Assembly (NCBI GenBank): GCA_910578865.1 | Contig: CAJTRM010000030.1 | Coordinates: 1-33,425, forward strand | Direction: 5' to 3' | Length of the DNA stretch: 33,425 bases | Source: an uncultured Dorea sp. | GTDB lineage: Bacteria > Bacillota_A > Clostridia > Lachnospirales > Lachnospiraceae | In this document: positions 12,634 through 21,096 of the stretch, one piece after another | How positions within the stretch are numbered: position 1 is the first letter of the stretch | Layout of the letters: each line of letters begins with the position of its first letter | Notes under the pieces: model-generated | Told to the model about the DNA's origin: nothing | Seen by the model: only the letters and a program-made list of their open reading frames with translations | Databases searched by the model: none | Made by a program: the position numbers and the translations under genes

Positions 12634-15042
12634 ATGGAGAATAATCAGCCTTTGATCCGCATATCCGTGCGTAATCTGGTGGAATTTATACTGCGGAGCG
12701 GGGACATAGACAACCGAATAGCGGCAGCGGACAAGGACGCCATGGTAATGGGGGGAAAGATCCACCGGAAGATTCAGAGGCAGATGGGCGCAGGATATCA
12801 TGCGGAGGTTCCTTTGAAGTGTGAGATCCCCTGCAAGGGATTTACATTATTGATCGAGGGGCGCGCCGACGGAATTATGGAACTTCCGGCCGGAATTGTC
12901 ATTGATGAGATCAAAGGGATCCTGAGGGAGCTGGAGTCGGTGAAAGAGCCGGTGGAGGTTCATCTCGCCCAGGCGAAATGCTATGCCTATATGTATGCCG
13001 CGCAGAAGGAGCTTGAAGAGATCGGAGTGCAGATGACTTACTGCAATATGGATACGGAAGAAATTAAGCGTTTCCAGAGCGTATACAGTTATGAGGATCT
13101 GAAAGGCTGGTTTCTGGAGCTGGCAGGCAGGTATGAGAAATGGGCCAGGTATCAGATCCGGTGGAAGGAGAAACGGGATAGTTCTATTAAAGGAATACAG
13201 TTTCCTTTTTCTTACCGGGAGGGGCAGAAAGATCTGGCCGCATCGGTGTACCGTACGATCCTGCGGAAGAAGAAGCTGTTTATCCAGGCGCCTACCGGGG
13301 TGGGGAAGACGATGGCGACTGTGTTCCCGGCAGTGAAGGCAATCGGCGAGGGGCTTGGGGAGAAGATCTTTTATCTCACAGCCAGAACGATTACCCGGAC
13401 GGTCGCCTGGCAGGCGTTTGATACCCTGAAGGAGCAGGCGCTGCGAATGAAGGTGCTGGTACTTACGGCCAAGGATAAGATCTGCTTCTGCGAGGAAACG
13501 AACTGCAACCCGGAGGACTGTCCTTATGCCAGAGGGCACTATGACAGGGTCAATGATGCGGTCTATGAGCTGATGACCACCTCGGATGAGATGAACAGGG
13601 AGATCCTGGAGGAGCAGGCGCGCAAGTGGAAGGTGTGCCCCCATGAGATGAGCCTGGATGTTTCGGAATGGGTGGATGCGGTGATCTGTGATTATAACTA
13701 TGTATTTGATCCCAATGCACATCTGCGCCGTTTTTTCGGAGAAGGTATGACAGGCCAATACCTGTTTCTGGTGGATGAGGCCCATAACCTGGTGGAGCGG
13801 GGCAGGGAAATGTACAGCGCTTCGCTGTACAAGGAAGATATACTGAAGATGAAGCGGCTGGTCAGAACAGAAGACGGAAGGCTTGTGAAGCGGCTGGAGG
13901 AATGCAATAAGCAGTTTTTGGCGCTGAAACGGGAATGTGAGGACTACCAGGTGTTAGACAGCGTCTCTCATATTTATCTGAAGCTTATGAACCTTATGTC
14001 AGAGCTTGAGCGGTTTCTGGAAGAGTGCAGGAAGGAGGAACTCCGCAGGGAGGTTCTGGATTTTTATTTTGAGGTGCGCCGGTTTCTCAATACCCATGAT
14101 TGTCTGGATGAGAATTATATGATTTATTCGGAGTTGGAAGAGAACGGACATTTTAAGGTGCGTCTGTTTTGTGTCAATCCGGCGGTCAATCTGAAGAAGT
14201 TTTTGGATAAGGGAAACAGTACGGTGTTTTTCTCGGCGACTTTGCTGCCGATCCATTATTATAAAAAGCTGCTGAGCACGGTGAAAGATGACTATGCGGT
14301 CTATGCAGAGTCACCCTTTGACACGAAAAAGAGACTGCTTCTTATGGGAACGGATGTGAGTACGAAATATACCAGAAGAGGGGAAGAAATGTACCGCAGA
14401 TATGCCCGGTATCTGTGGCAGCTGGCGTCCGCCCGCCGGGGGAATTATATTGCGTTCTTTCCGTCCTACCGGTTCATGGAGGCAGTATATGAGGAATTTC
14501 TGACCGTACTGGACAAGGCGCCGCGAAAGGACGGGAATCCTGTCATCGATTATGTGATGCAGTCCCAATATATGTCGGAGGAGGCAAGGGAGATCTTCCT
14601 TGAAAATTTTGAGGAGGAGCGGGATAACAGCCTGCTCGGGTTCTGTGTGATGGGAGGTATTTTTTCCGAGGGAATTGATCTTACAGGGGAGCAGTTGGTG
14701 GGCGCAGCCATTGTCGGTACAGGTCTCCCCCAGGTGTGCAGGGAGCGTGAGCTTTTAAAGCAGCACTTTGATGCACAGGGGCTTCGCGGATTTGATTATG
14801 CCTACCTTTATCCCGGGATGAATAAGGTTCTGCAGTCGGCGGGACGTGTGATCCGTACAGACGAAGACAGAGGAGTGATTCTGCTGCTGGATGAAAGGTT
14901 CCGGGACGGAAGATATCAGGAGGTTTTTCCGAGAGAGTGGAAAGACTGCGGAATGTGCAATGTGGAACATGCAGCGGGACAGGTGGAAGAATTCTGGAGA
15001 AGGGGCAGTGCAAAGGACGGGGGATCCGCGGCCGGGCCGTAA
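12634..15042 (+). CDS. DinG/XPD-type Fe-S helicase with N-terminal RecB/Cas4-like nuclease domain
   Basis: Start chosen at the ATG at 12634, 9 nt after AAAGG; the ATG at 12625 touches the ribosome site. About 802 residues. The N-terminal ~180 residues have a PD-(D/E)XK nuclease signature of the RecB/Cas4 type: GRADG (Asp79), a following EIKG (Glu92, Lys94) and QAKCYAY as motif IV. The helicase part has Walker A APTGVGKT (~219-226), a Cys cluster (CFCEETNCNPEDCPYARG) that in this superfamily 2 branch holds an iron-sulfur cluster, a DEAH box (VDEAHNL) and the C-terminal motif SAGRVIRTDEDRG. These enzymes unwind DNA 5' to 3', removing R-loops or damaged structures; the nuclease could trim displaced strands. 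Next to the radical SAM/DUF4130 operon and near endonuclease IV, a repair role fits. No LexA box was seen in its own leader. Confidence 0.9.
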   Translation: MENNQPLIRISVRNLVEFILRSGDIDNRIAAADKDAMVMGGKIHRKIQRQMGAGYHAEVPLKCEIPCKGFTLLIEGRADGIMELPAGIVIDEIKGILRELESVKEPVEVHLAQAKCYAYMYAAQKELEEIGVQMTYCNMDTEEIKRFQSVYSYEDLKGWFLELAGRYEKWARYQIRWKEKRDSSIKGIQFPFSYREGQKDLAASVYRTILRKKKLFIQAPTGVGKTMATVFPAVKAIGEGLGEKIFYLTARTITRTVAWQAFDTLKEQALRMKVLVLTAKDKICFCEETNCNPEDCPYARGHYDRVNDAVYELMTTSDEMNREILEEQARKWKVCPHEMSLDVSEWVDAVICDYNYVFDPNAHLRRFFGEGMTGQYLFLVDEAHNLVERGREMYSASLYKEDILKMKRLVRTEDGRLVKRLEECNKQFLALKRECEDYQVLDSVSHIYLKLMNLMSELERFLEECRKEELRREVLDFYFEVRRFLNTHDCLDENYMIYSELEENGHFKVRLFCVNPAVNLKKFLDKGNSTVFFSATLLPIHYYKKLLSTVKDDYAVYAESPFDTKKRLLLMGTDVSTKYTRRGEEMYRRYARYLWQLASARRGNYIAFFPSYRFMEAVYEEFLTVLDKAPRKDGNPVIDYVMQSQYMSEEAREIFLENFEEERDNSLLGFCVMGGIFSEGIDLTGEQLVGAAIVGTGLPQVCRERELLKQHFDAQGLRGFDYAYLYPGMNKVLQSAGRVIRTDEDRGVILLLDERFRDGRYQEVFPREWKDCGMCNVEHAAGQVEEFWRRGSAKDGGSAAGP

Positions 15043-15078
15043 AAACCCCGCCCTTTGTAATAGCCTTGCTGCCGGCTT

Positions 15079-15894
15079 TTATGCCAGATCCAGTTTTTTC
15101 TTCAACAGTACCTGGGTAACGATATAACAGATGGCGGCAGCGGTAATGCTTAAAATCATAGTGATATTGAAGGTGCTGATAACATGGTCCGCTGCATTGA
15201 CTCCGGCCATTGCCTCGGATTCGTTGAATACTACCGAGAAGAGCCCGAATGCTGTCAGTATTGCAGCGGAAATAACAGCGAATATCATACTGATTCCGAG
15301 ATAGGATATGACAGCCCCCAGAATCGGATGGCTCTGGAAGCGCTGTCCGATCACGATGGAAGCGTAGATCATAATTACAGTGGCCGCAGCGTTTATCAGT
15401 GAAAACAGCAGCAGGAACAGTATGATCTTTACGGCTGACAGATCCAGGCCGGAAAGCTGAAGTTCTGCAAGGAGCACGTCTTGACTTTCATGATACAGTT
15501 TTACCACATCTGAAGTTGCGATCACAAAGAATATGGATACAAGCAGCAGAATCTGGTCAAGGAACATCCAGAATGTCCCGGCGATTGTTTTTGCCGCCAG
15601 ATGCTGGCTTCTTGTTGCCGGAAGGGTGTGAGTCAGATACCCTTCATATGAGAAAAGATTTTTATAAAAGCGTATGGCAATCAGGATCTCGGTGGCGAAG
15701 GAGACTCCGGAGGCAAGTAAAGAGAACAGGATAAAAGCAAGTGCCAGGTATGCGCCGCTTTCTACGTGTACAAGGTGGAATCGTTCCGTAAAAAATACAC
15801 GGACTGCTGCGGCAGCCAGAAGCAGAAATACATGTATGATAATAAGGATCCGGTTCATTGATTTTAAGTCGTACTTGATGAGTTTTCTTAACAT
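15079..15894 (-). CDS. ABC transporter permease
   Basis: 271 residues with about six hydrophobic segments (near 17-33, 49-75, 108-127, 157-180, 190-222, 245-265) and a K-rich C-terminal end (LLKKKLDLA). The basic start MLRKLIKYDLKSMNR before the first membrane helix is usual for ABC-2-like permeases. It overlaps the ATPase gene by 7 nt, so the two are cotranslated. Together with the GntR gene this is the YtrA-type export operon of Firmicutes, often linked to cell-envelope stress or peptide antibiotics; the substrate is not evident. Converges with the helicase gene, 36 nt apart, with no clear terminator between. Confidence 0.85.
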   Translation of the reverse strand: MLRKLIKYDLKSMNRILIIIHVFLLLAAAAVRVFFTERFHLVHVESGAYLALAFILFSLLASGVSFATEILIAIRFYKNLFSYEGYLTHTLPATRSQHLAAKTIAGTFWMFLDQILLLVSIFFVIATSDVVKLYHESQDVLLAELQLSGLDLSAVKIILFLLLFSLINAAATVIMIYASIVIGQRFQSHPILGAVISYLGISMIFAVISAAILTAFGLFSVVFNESEAMAGVNAADHVISTFNITMILSITAAAICYIVTQVLLKKKLDLA

Positions 15895-16589
15895 CGATAT
15901 ACCTCCCTGAATAATGCGTCTACGGATTTCCCCTGTTCCATGCGGATCTCGTCTACGGTGGCGTTAAGCGCCAGATGCCCCTGACGGATGAAGATGACCC
16001 GGTCGAGGATATTTTCGATATCCTGGATCAGATGCGTGGACAAAAGGATCGTAGCATTTTCGTTATAGTTATTGATAATTGTCTGGAGAATATAATCTCT
16101 TGCGGCCGGATCGACACCTCCGATGGGTTCATCCAGGATGTAGAGCAGTGCGTCGCGGCTCATGACCAGAATCAGCTGTACTTTTTCCTTTGTTCCTTTG
16201 GAGAGTGTTTTGAGCCTGGCATTTTTGTCTATCCCCAGGTCTGCGAGCATGGTATATGCACGTTCCGCTACAAAATTATCATAAAAGTCTGCGAAATAGG
16301 TCACCAGCTCGGAAATCTTCAGAGAGTCGTCCAGATAGGTATGCTCCGGAAGATAGGATACGATCTTTTTGGACTCTACGCCGGGCCGGCAGCCGTCGAT
16401 CAGAATGTTTCCCCGGGTGGGCGTCAGAAGATCGTTGATAAGTTTGATTAAAGTAGTCTTTCCGCTTCCGTTGGGGCCGAGCAGCCCTACGATCTGTCCC
16501 CGCTCCAGTGTGAGGTTCAGGTTGTCAAGGGCGTAGGCCGCAGTGTTATATTGCTTGGAAAGACCCTGGCATTCCAGAATAGGTTTCAT
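15888..16589 (-). CDS. ABC transporter ATP-binding protein
   Basis: 233 residues with Walker A GPNGSGKT (~residues 38-45), signature LSKGTKEK (~128-135; a variant of LSGGQ), Walker B LLYILDEP and the switch histidine STHL. It powers the membrane partner encoded next. The ATG overlaps the stop of the GntR gene (TAATG), and its own end overlaps the permease start by 7 nt: one tightly coupled operon. The C-terminus is short and lacks an extra domain. Confidence 0.93.
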   Translation of the reverse strand: MKPILECQGLSKQYNTAAYALDNLNLTLERGQIVGLLGPNGSGKTTLIKLINDLLTPTRGNILIDGCRPGVESKKIVSYLPEHTYLDDSLKISELVTYFADFYDNFVAERAYTMLADLGIDKNARLKTLSKGTKEKVQLILVMSRDALLYILDEPIGGVDPAARDYILQTIINNYNENATILLSTHLIQDIENILDRVIFIRQGHLALNATVDEIRMEQGKSVDALFREVYRC

Positions 16590-16957
16590 TATGATTCCTC
16601 CTTTACAGCTTCTTTTACGAGAGCAAGTGTTTCTTCCTGCGGGAAGCCCAGTTGCTCCATCTTTTCAAAAAAGTCGCGGATATGTCTGGCTGCGAGTTCT
16701 GTTTTCAGTTGTTTTAACATAGATTCGTCCTCCGTTATAAATCGTCCGCTGGTCCGCTGCGAGTAAACGAGACCGCTTCGTTCCAGTTCGGACAATGCCT
16801 TTTGCATTGTATTTGGATTGACAGCAGCATCAAGGGCCAGTTCCCTTACAGAAGGAAGTTTTTCTCCCGGCCTGTATGTGCCCGACACGATGTCCTGCTG
16901 GATCTTTTCCATCAGCTGAAGATAGATCGGACGGCTGTCATCTAAATTCCATGGCAT
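16589..16957 (-). CDS. GntR-family transcriptional regulator, YtrA subfamily
   Basis: 122 residues. The N-terminal winged helix-turn-helix (MPWNLDDSRPIYLQLMEKIQQDIVSGTYRPGEKLPSVRELALDAAVNPNTMQKALSELERSGLVYSQRTSGRFI) is complete; the C-terminal part is short (~45 residues) and helical, as in YtrA-type regulators that have no large effector domain. First gene of the ABC operon, so probably its repressor. A perfect inverted repeat lies in its promoter (16984-17013), the expected self-control site. Site AGAGAGGTGA precedes the ATG. Confidence 0.92.
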   Translation of the reverse strand: MPWNLDDSRPIYLQLMEKIQQDIVSGTYRPGEKLPSVRELALDAAVNPNTMQKALSELERSGLVYSQRTSGRFITEDESMLKQLKTELAARHIRDFFEKMEQLGFPQEETLALVKEAVKEES

Positions 16958-16983
16958 AGAATCACCTCTCTTTTTGTAAAAAA

Positions 16984-17034
16984 ATTATTGTACTATCTAA
17001 GTAGTACAATAATACAAAAGTACAGATCTGTCAA
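16984..17034 (-). promoter_or_regulatory. Promoter and operator of the GntR-ABC operon
   Basis: On the minus strand TTGACA (17034-17029), 17-nt spacer and TATTGT (17011-17006). A perfect inverted repeat, ATTATTGTACT (16984-16994) and AGTACAATAAT (17003-17013) with 8 nt between, covers the -10 and the start. The -35 overlaps the TGA stop of the endonuclease IV gene (17033-17031), so no terminator separates the two genes. Confidence 0.7.
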
Positions 17035-17942
17035 GACCTTTTTTGTTCTTTGATGATTTTTTCTTGTATGTCGGGATCGAACCTGCCGTTTCTCAGCATT
17101 TCGATTTCATGCTTATAAGGAGAATAGGATTTTTTCGGTTCGGTGGGGGATGGGATATAAGGTGTCTCCAGTATTTTAGGCACATGCTCGAAGTCAGGGT
17201 GGTGCACGATGTAAGACAGTGCGTCAAAACCGATATTGCCGAAGCCAAGATTGGCATGCCGGTCTTTGGAGGCACCCCTCTCATTTTTGCTGTCATTGAT
17301 ATGGAAGACGGCAATCTGGTCTTTTCCCAGGAGGCGGTCGAATTGTTGGATCACACCGTCAAAATCATGGACGATGTCATAACCGCTGTCGTGGGTATGG
17401 CAGGTATCGAAGCAGACGCGCAGCTTGTCGCTGCAGGAGACTCCATCGTAGATGCGCGCCAGTTCTTCAAAGCTTTGCCCAAGTTCGGATCCTTTTCCGG
17501 CCATGGTTTCAAGGGCTACGAAGAGATCCGTATCCCGGGTGAGGACTTCGTTGAGGCCCTTGACCACCTGGCGGATCCCGGTGTCTGTCCCTGCTCCTAC
17601 GTGGGAGCCCGGGTGCAGGATGAGGATATGACTTCTGCATGCCGCACTCCGGTCGATTTCTTTGGCAAGGAAATTCACTGCCAGCTCAAAGGTTTCAGGT
17701 TTTACAGAATTACCCAGGTTAATAATATAGGGCGCGTGGACAATGATATCCTGAATGCCGTGCTCCTTCATATAGTCCCATGCCTCGTCAATCTTTAATT
17801 CAGAGATGTCTTTGCGTCTTGTGTTCTGGGGCGCCCCGGTGTAGAACATGAAGGTGTCCGCGCCGTAGGAGACCGCCTCCTTTGCAGATCCAAGAAGCAT
17901 GTCTCTGCCGCTCATTCCTACGTGAGATCCTAATTTTATCAT
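17031..17942 (-). CDS. nfo: Endonuclease IV (AP endonuclease)
   Basis: Start at the ATG at 17942 or the adjacent 17945, after AAGGAGA; the longer frame to 18140 overlaps the argS promoter and is rejected. About 303 residues. The family's TIM-barrel zinc-site motifs are present: GSHVGMSG at the start, IVHAPYIINLG, ILHPGSHVG, ALETMAGKGSELG, VCFDTCHTHDSGYD, FHINDSKNERGASKDRHANLGFG and a final KILETP. The His, Glu and Asp residues in these motifs bind three zinc ions. It cuts DNA 5' of abasic sites in base excision repair. It runs toward the GntR-ABC operon with no terminator and is divergent from argS. Third repair-type gene in this part of the window. Confidence 0.95.
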   Translation of the reverse strand: MIKLGSHVGMSGRDMLLGSAKEAVSYGADTFMFYTGAPQNTRRKDISELKIDEAWDYMKEHGIQDIIVHAPYIINLGNSVKPETFELAVNFLAKEIDRSAACRSHILILHPGSHVGAGTDTGIRQVVKGLNEVLTRDTDLFVALETMAGKGSELGQSFEELARIYDGVSCSDKLRVCFDTCHTHDSGYDIVHDFDGVIQQFDRLLGKDQIAVFHINDSKNERGASKDRHANLGFGNIGFDALSYIVHHPDFEHVPKILETPYIPSPTEPKKSYSPYKHEIEMLRNGRFDPDIQEKIIKEQKRS

Positions 17943-18053
17943 CATATGCTCTCCTTTTCTCAATAAACTGTTTTTTGGTCGGTTGTTTCTTATCAATATT
18001 GCCATGTGCCGCAGGTTTTTGCAATAAGTTTGTAAGAAGAGGCGGAAATCTGG

Positions 18054-18082
18054 TTGTTGATCGGATTTTCTTGTGTTAGAAT
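18054..18082 (+). promoter_or_regulatory. Promoter of argS
   Basis: TTGTTG (18054-18059), 17-nt spacer, TAGAAT (18077-18082), 44 nt before the ATG. The leader is too short for a T-box, and none is seen. Confidence 0.6.
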
Positions 18083-18126
18083 ACACCTTGTAACAAATCT
18101 GATATCGGAAGTTAAGGGGGAACAGG

Positions 18127-19893
18127 ATGAAAAGGATCATAGATTTGATTGAAGAAGAGATTGCAGGCGCATTTGAAAAGGCGGGGTATGACCGTTCTTA
18201 TGCAAGAGTTACGCTGTCGAACCGTCCGGATCTGTGTGAGTATCAGTGCAACGGAGCCATGGCGGGAGCAAAGAAGTATAAGAAAGCGCCGATTATGATT
18301 GCGAACGATGTGATTGCAAGTCTTGAGGATAAAAAGTACATTGGTGAGATCGAGGCTGTCAATCCGGGATTTATTAATATAAAGGTATGCGCCTCTTCAG
18401 CGGCGGAATGTCTGAATGAGATGAAAGAGGACGGAGCGCTTGGACTTTCAAAGGCAGACTGTCCGCAGATGATCGTGATGGATTACGGCGGCCCGAATGT
18501 GGCTAAGCCCCTTCATGTGGGGCATCTGCGGTCTGCGGTTATCGGAGAGAGTATCAAAAGGATTGCAAGGAAAATGGGACATAAGGTTCTGGCGGATATC
18601 CATCTCGGAGACTGGGGATACCAGATGGGCCTGATTGTCACGGAATTAAAGGAGAGAAAGCCGCAGCTTCCATATTTTGACGAGGCGTATACCGGGGATT
18701 ATCCGGAAGAAGCACCGTTTACCATCGGGGAGCTGGAGGAAATCTATCCAACTGCAAGCGCCAGGGCCAAGGAGGACGAGGCATACCGGGAGGAAGCGCT
18801 GCATGCCACCTATCTTCTGCAGAACGGCCATCGAGGCTATACGGCCATCTGGAAGCATATTATGCAGGTGTCAGTGTCTGACCTTAAGAAAAATTATCAG
18901 AATCTGAATGTAGAGTTTGACCTCTGGAAAGGGGAGTCCGATGCACAGGCTTATATCCCGGATATGATCGGGCGTCTGAAATCCGAAGGGCATGCACATG
19001 TAGATCAGGGTGCGCTGGTGATCGACGTGCAGGAGGAATCCGACACGAAGGAGATCCCTCCGTGTATGGTTCAGAAATCAGACGGTGCGTCTCTGTACGG
19101 GACGACGGATCTTGCCACTCTGATCCAGAGGGAGGCAGACTATCATCCGGATCATATTATTTATATTGTGGACAAGCGGCAGGAGCTTCATTTTGTGCAG
19201 GTGTTCCGTGCAGCCAAGAAAGCAGGGATCGTGCCGGAGAAAACCAGGCTTACATTCCTTGGCTTTGGTACTATGAACGGCAAAGACGGCAAGCCCTTTA
19301 AGACAAGAGAGGGGGGCGTGATGCGCCTGGAGAGCCTGATCGCAGAGATTGAAGATGAGATGTACCAGAAGATTGCGGACAATCGCACGGTGGAGGAGCA
19401 GGAGGCCAGGGACACGGCTAAGATCGTAGGATTATCTGCGCTTCGCTACGGGGATCTGTCCAACCAGGCGTCCAAGGATTACATTTTCGATGTGGACCGG
19501 TTCACTTCCTTTGAGGGAAATACAGGACCGTACATTTTATATACGATCGTGCGTATCAAGTCGATCCTGAATAAATATCAGGAAGGCGGCGGCACCCTTT
19601 CCGGACTTCGGGTCAGTGAGGCATCCGAGGCAGGTGAGAAGGCTCTGATGCTGGAGGTGGTGAAGTATAACGAGGTGATGGAGACGGCATTTGAGGAGCT
19701 GGCTCCTCACAAGATCTGTGCGTATATTTACGATCTGTCAAATGCGTTTAATCGTTTTTACCACGAGACCAAGATCCTGTCCGAGGAGGACGGGGAGAAA
19801 AAGAAGAGCTACATTGCCCTTCTGGTGCTGGCGAAGGAGGTTCTGGAGTCTTGTATCGATGTGCTTGGATTTGAAGCGCCGGAGAGGATGTAG
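18127..19893 (+). CDS. argS: Arginyl-tRNA synthetase
   Basis: 588 residues, usual length. N-terminal Arg-tRNA recognition domain (1-~90), then the class I signature HVGH (130-133) in the conserved NVAKPLHVGHLRSAVIGES. The second class I motif is the relaxed form FKTREGG usual for bacterial ArgRS. The C-terminal DALR-type anticodon-binding domain ends the protein (…YIYDLSNAFNRFYHETKIL…SCIDVLGFEAPERM). It charges tRNA-Arg with arginine in the cytoplasm. ATG preceded by AAGGGGG. Two bases after its stop the AlaX gene starts, so both are in one operon. Confidence 0.97.
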   Translation: MKRIIDLIEEEIAGAFEKAGYDRSYARVTLSNRPDLCEYQCNGAMAGAKKYKKAPIMIANDVIASLEDKKYIGEIEAVNPGFINIKVCASSAAECLNEMKEDGALGLSKADCPQMIVMDYGGPNVAKPLHVGHLRSAVIGESIKRIARKMGHKVLADIHLGDWGYQMGLIVTELKERKPQLPYFDEAYTGDYPEEAPFTIGELEEIYPTASARAKEDEAYREEALHATYLLQNGHRGYTAIWKHIMQVSVSDLKKNYQNLNVEFDLWKGESDAQAYIPDMIGRLKSEGHAHVDQGALVIDVQEESDTKEIPPCMVQKSDGASLYGTTDLATLIQREADYHPDHIIYIVDKRQELHFVQVFRAAKKAGIVPEKTRLTFLGFGTMNGKDGKPFKTREGGVMRLESLIAEIEDEMYQKIADNRTVEEQEARDTAKIVGLSALRYGDLSNQASKDYIFDVDRFTSFEGNTGPYILYTIVRIKSILNKYQEGGGTLSGLRVSEASEAGEKALMLEVVKYNEVMETAFEELAPHKICAYIYDLSNAFNRFYHETKILSEEDGEKKKSYIALLVLAKEVLESCIDVLGFEAPERM

Positions 19894-19895
19894 AT

Positions 19896-21044
19896 ATGAC
19901 AGGGAAGTTATTTTATGACGACAGCCACAGAGTGGAGTTTACGGCGGAGGTGCTTTCCTGTGAACCCTGGAAGAATCAGTATAAGATTGTTCTGGACCGG
20001 ACGGTGTTTTTCCCGGAGGGAGGCGGTCAATATGCGGATACCGGGGAGCTGAACGGTGTAAGGGTGACGGATGTGCATGAGAAGGACGGCGTGATCTTCC
20101 ACACTGCAGACGCACCTTTAAAGGAAGGAGAGACCGTGGCCGGAAGCATCAACTGGGAAGAGCGGTTTGAGAAGATGCAGCAGCATACCGGGGAGCATAT
20201 TGTGTCCGGGCTGGTGAATGCAAGGTTCGGGTATCATAACGTCGGGTTCCACCTTGGCGGTGATTACTGCACCATGGATTTTGACGGGGTGCTCACGAAG
20301 GAGGAATTAAAAGAGATTGAGTTTGCGGCTAACGAGGCGGTCTGGAAGGATCTGGAGGTGGAAGTGGAGTTTCCGCCGAAGGATGTGCTGGAAGAAATGG
20401 AATACCGCAGCAAGATCGAGATTGAAGCACAGGTGCGGATCGTGACGGTTCCGGGATACGATGTGTGTGCCTGCTGCGCCCCCCATGTAAAGAAAACCGG
20501 GGAGATCGGGCTCATCAAGCTGGTGAATATGATCCACTATAAAGGGGGAGTCCGGATCACTATGCTCTGCGGGGCGCGTGCTCTCAGAGATTACGGGAGA
20601 AAGGACGAAAATATAAAGGAGATATCGACGCTTTTGTGTGCAAAGGAGCTGGAGGCTGCAGAGGCGGTGAAGCATTTAAAGGCAGAGCAGGAATCCCTGA
20701 AGGGCAAATGTGCCGCCCTCCGGCAGAAGCTTCTGTCGGTGCAGGCGGGGGAGGTTCCTGTAGAAGACGGTATTGCCGCGGTGTTTGATCCGGATCTTGA
20801 AGGCAGCGGGCCGCGGGAGCTTATGAATCTCCTCCTGGACCGGGGAGCGACGGTTTGTGCGATATTTGCCGGAACAGATGAGGACGGATACCGGTATGTG
20901 ATCGGCAGCAGGACAAAGGATGTGCGTCCTCTCAGCAGGGAACTGAATGAGGCTTTCTCCGGCAGAGGCGGCGGGAAGCCGGGCATGGTGCAGGGAACGC
21001 TGTGCGGGTGTGAGGAAGAGATCCGCGGAAAGCTATTGTTGTAA
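19896..21044 (+). CDS. Alanyl-tRNA editing protein (AlaX-L type, with DHHA1 domain)
   Basis: 382 residues. N-terminal beta-barrel (FFPEGGGQYADTGELNG, typical of AlaRS-like editing proteins), zinc and catalytic motifs HTGEH (97-101) and CCAPH (193-197), then a coiled coil (~240-275) and a C-terminal DHHA1-like domain ending GRGGGKPGMVQG. Such stand-alone proteins hydrolyse Ser- or Gly-tRNA-Ala made in error by alanyl-tRNA synthetase; the long form with DHHA1 is common in clostridia. The start lies 2 nt after argS, indicating translational coupling. The pairing of argS with an Ala editing factor is probably a simple translation operon. Confidence 0.92.
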   Translation: MTGKLFYDDSHRVEFTAEVLSCEPWKNQYKIVLDRTVFFPEGGGQYADTGELNGVRVTDVHEKDGVIFHTADAPLKEGETVAGSINWEERFEKMQQHTGEHIVSGLVNARFGYHNVGFHLGGDYCTMDFDGVLTKEELKEIEFAANEAVWKDLEVEVEFPPKDVLEEMEYRSKIEIEAQVRIVTVPGYDVCACCAPHVKKTGEIGLIKLVNMIHYKGGVRITMLCGARALRDYGRKDENIKEISTLLCAKELEAAEAVKHLKAEQESLKGKCAALRQKLLSVQAGEVPVEDGIAAVFDPDLEGSGPRELMNLLLDRGATVCAIFAGTDEDGYRYVIGSRTKDVRPLSRELNEAFSGRGGGKPGMVQGTLCGCEEEIRGKLLL

Positions 21045-21096
21045 TTACGCGGCAGCAGGACGGAGGGAATCCCGTATGCGGCATGCAGGGTACATT

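Noticed and set aside
18000..18126. T-box riboswitch before argS
   Set aside because: The leader after the predicted promoter is only about 40 nt and shows no T-box motif or terminator pair.
17943..18140. Extended endonuclease IV start near 18140
   Set aside because: The extension crosses the argS promoter and start codon, and the family motif GSHVGMSG begins right after the ATG at 17942.
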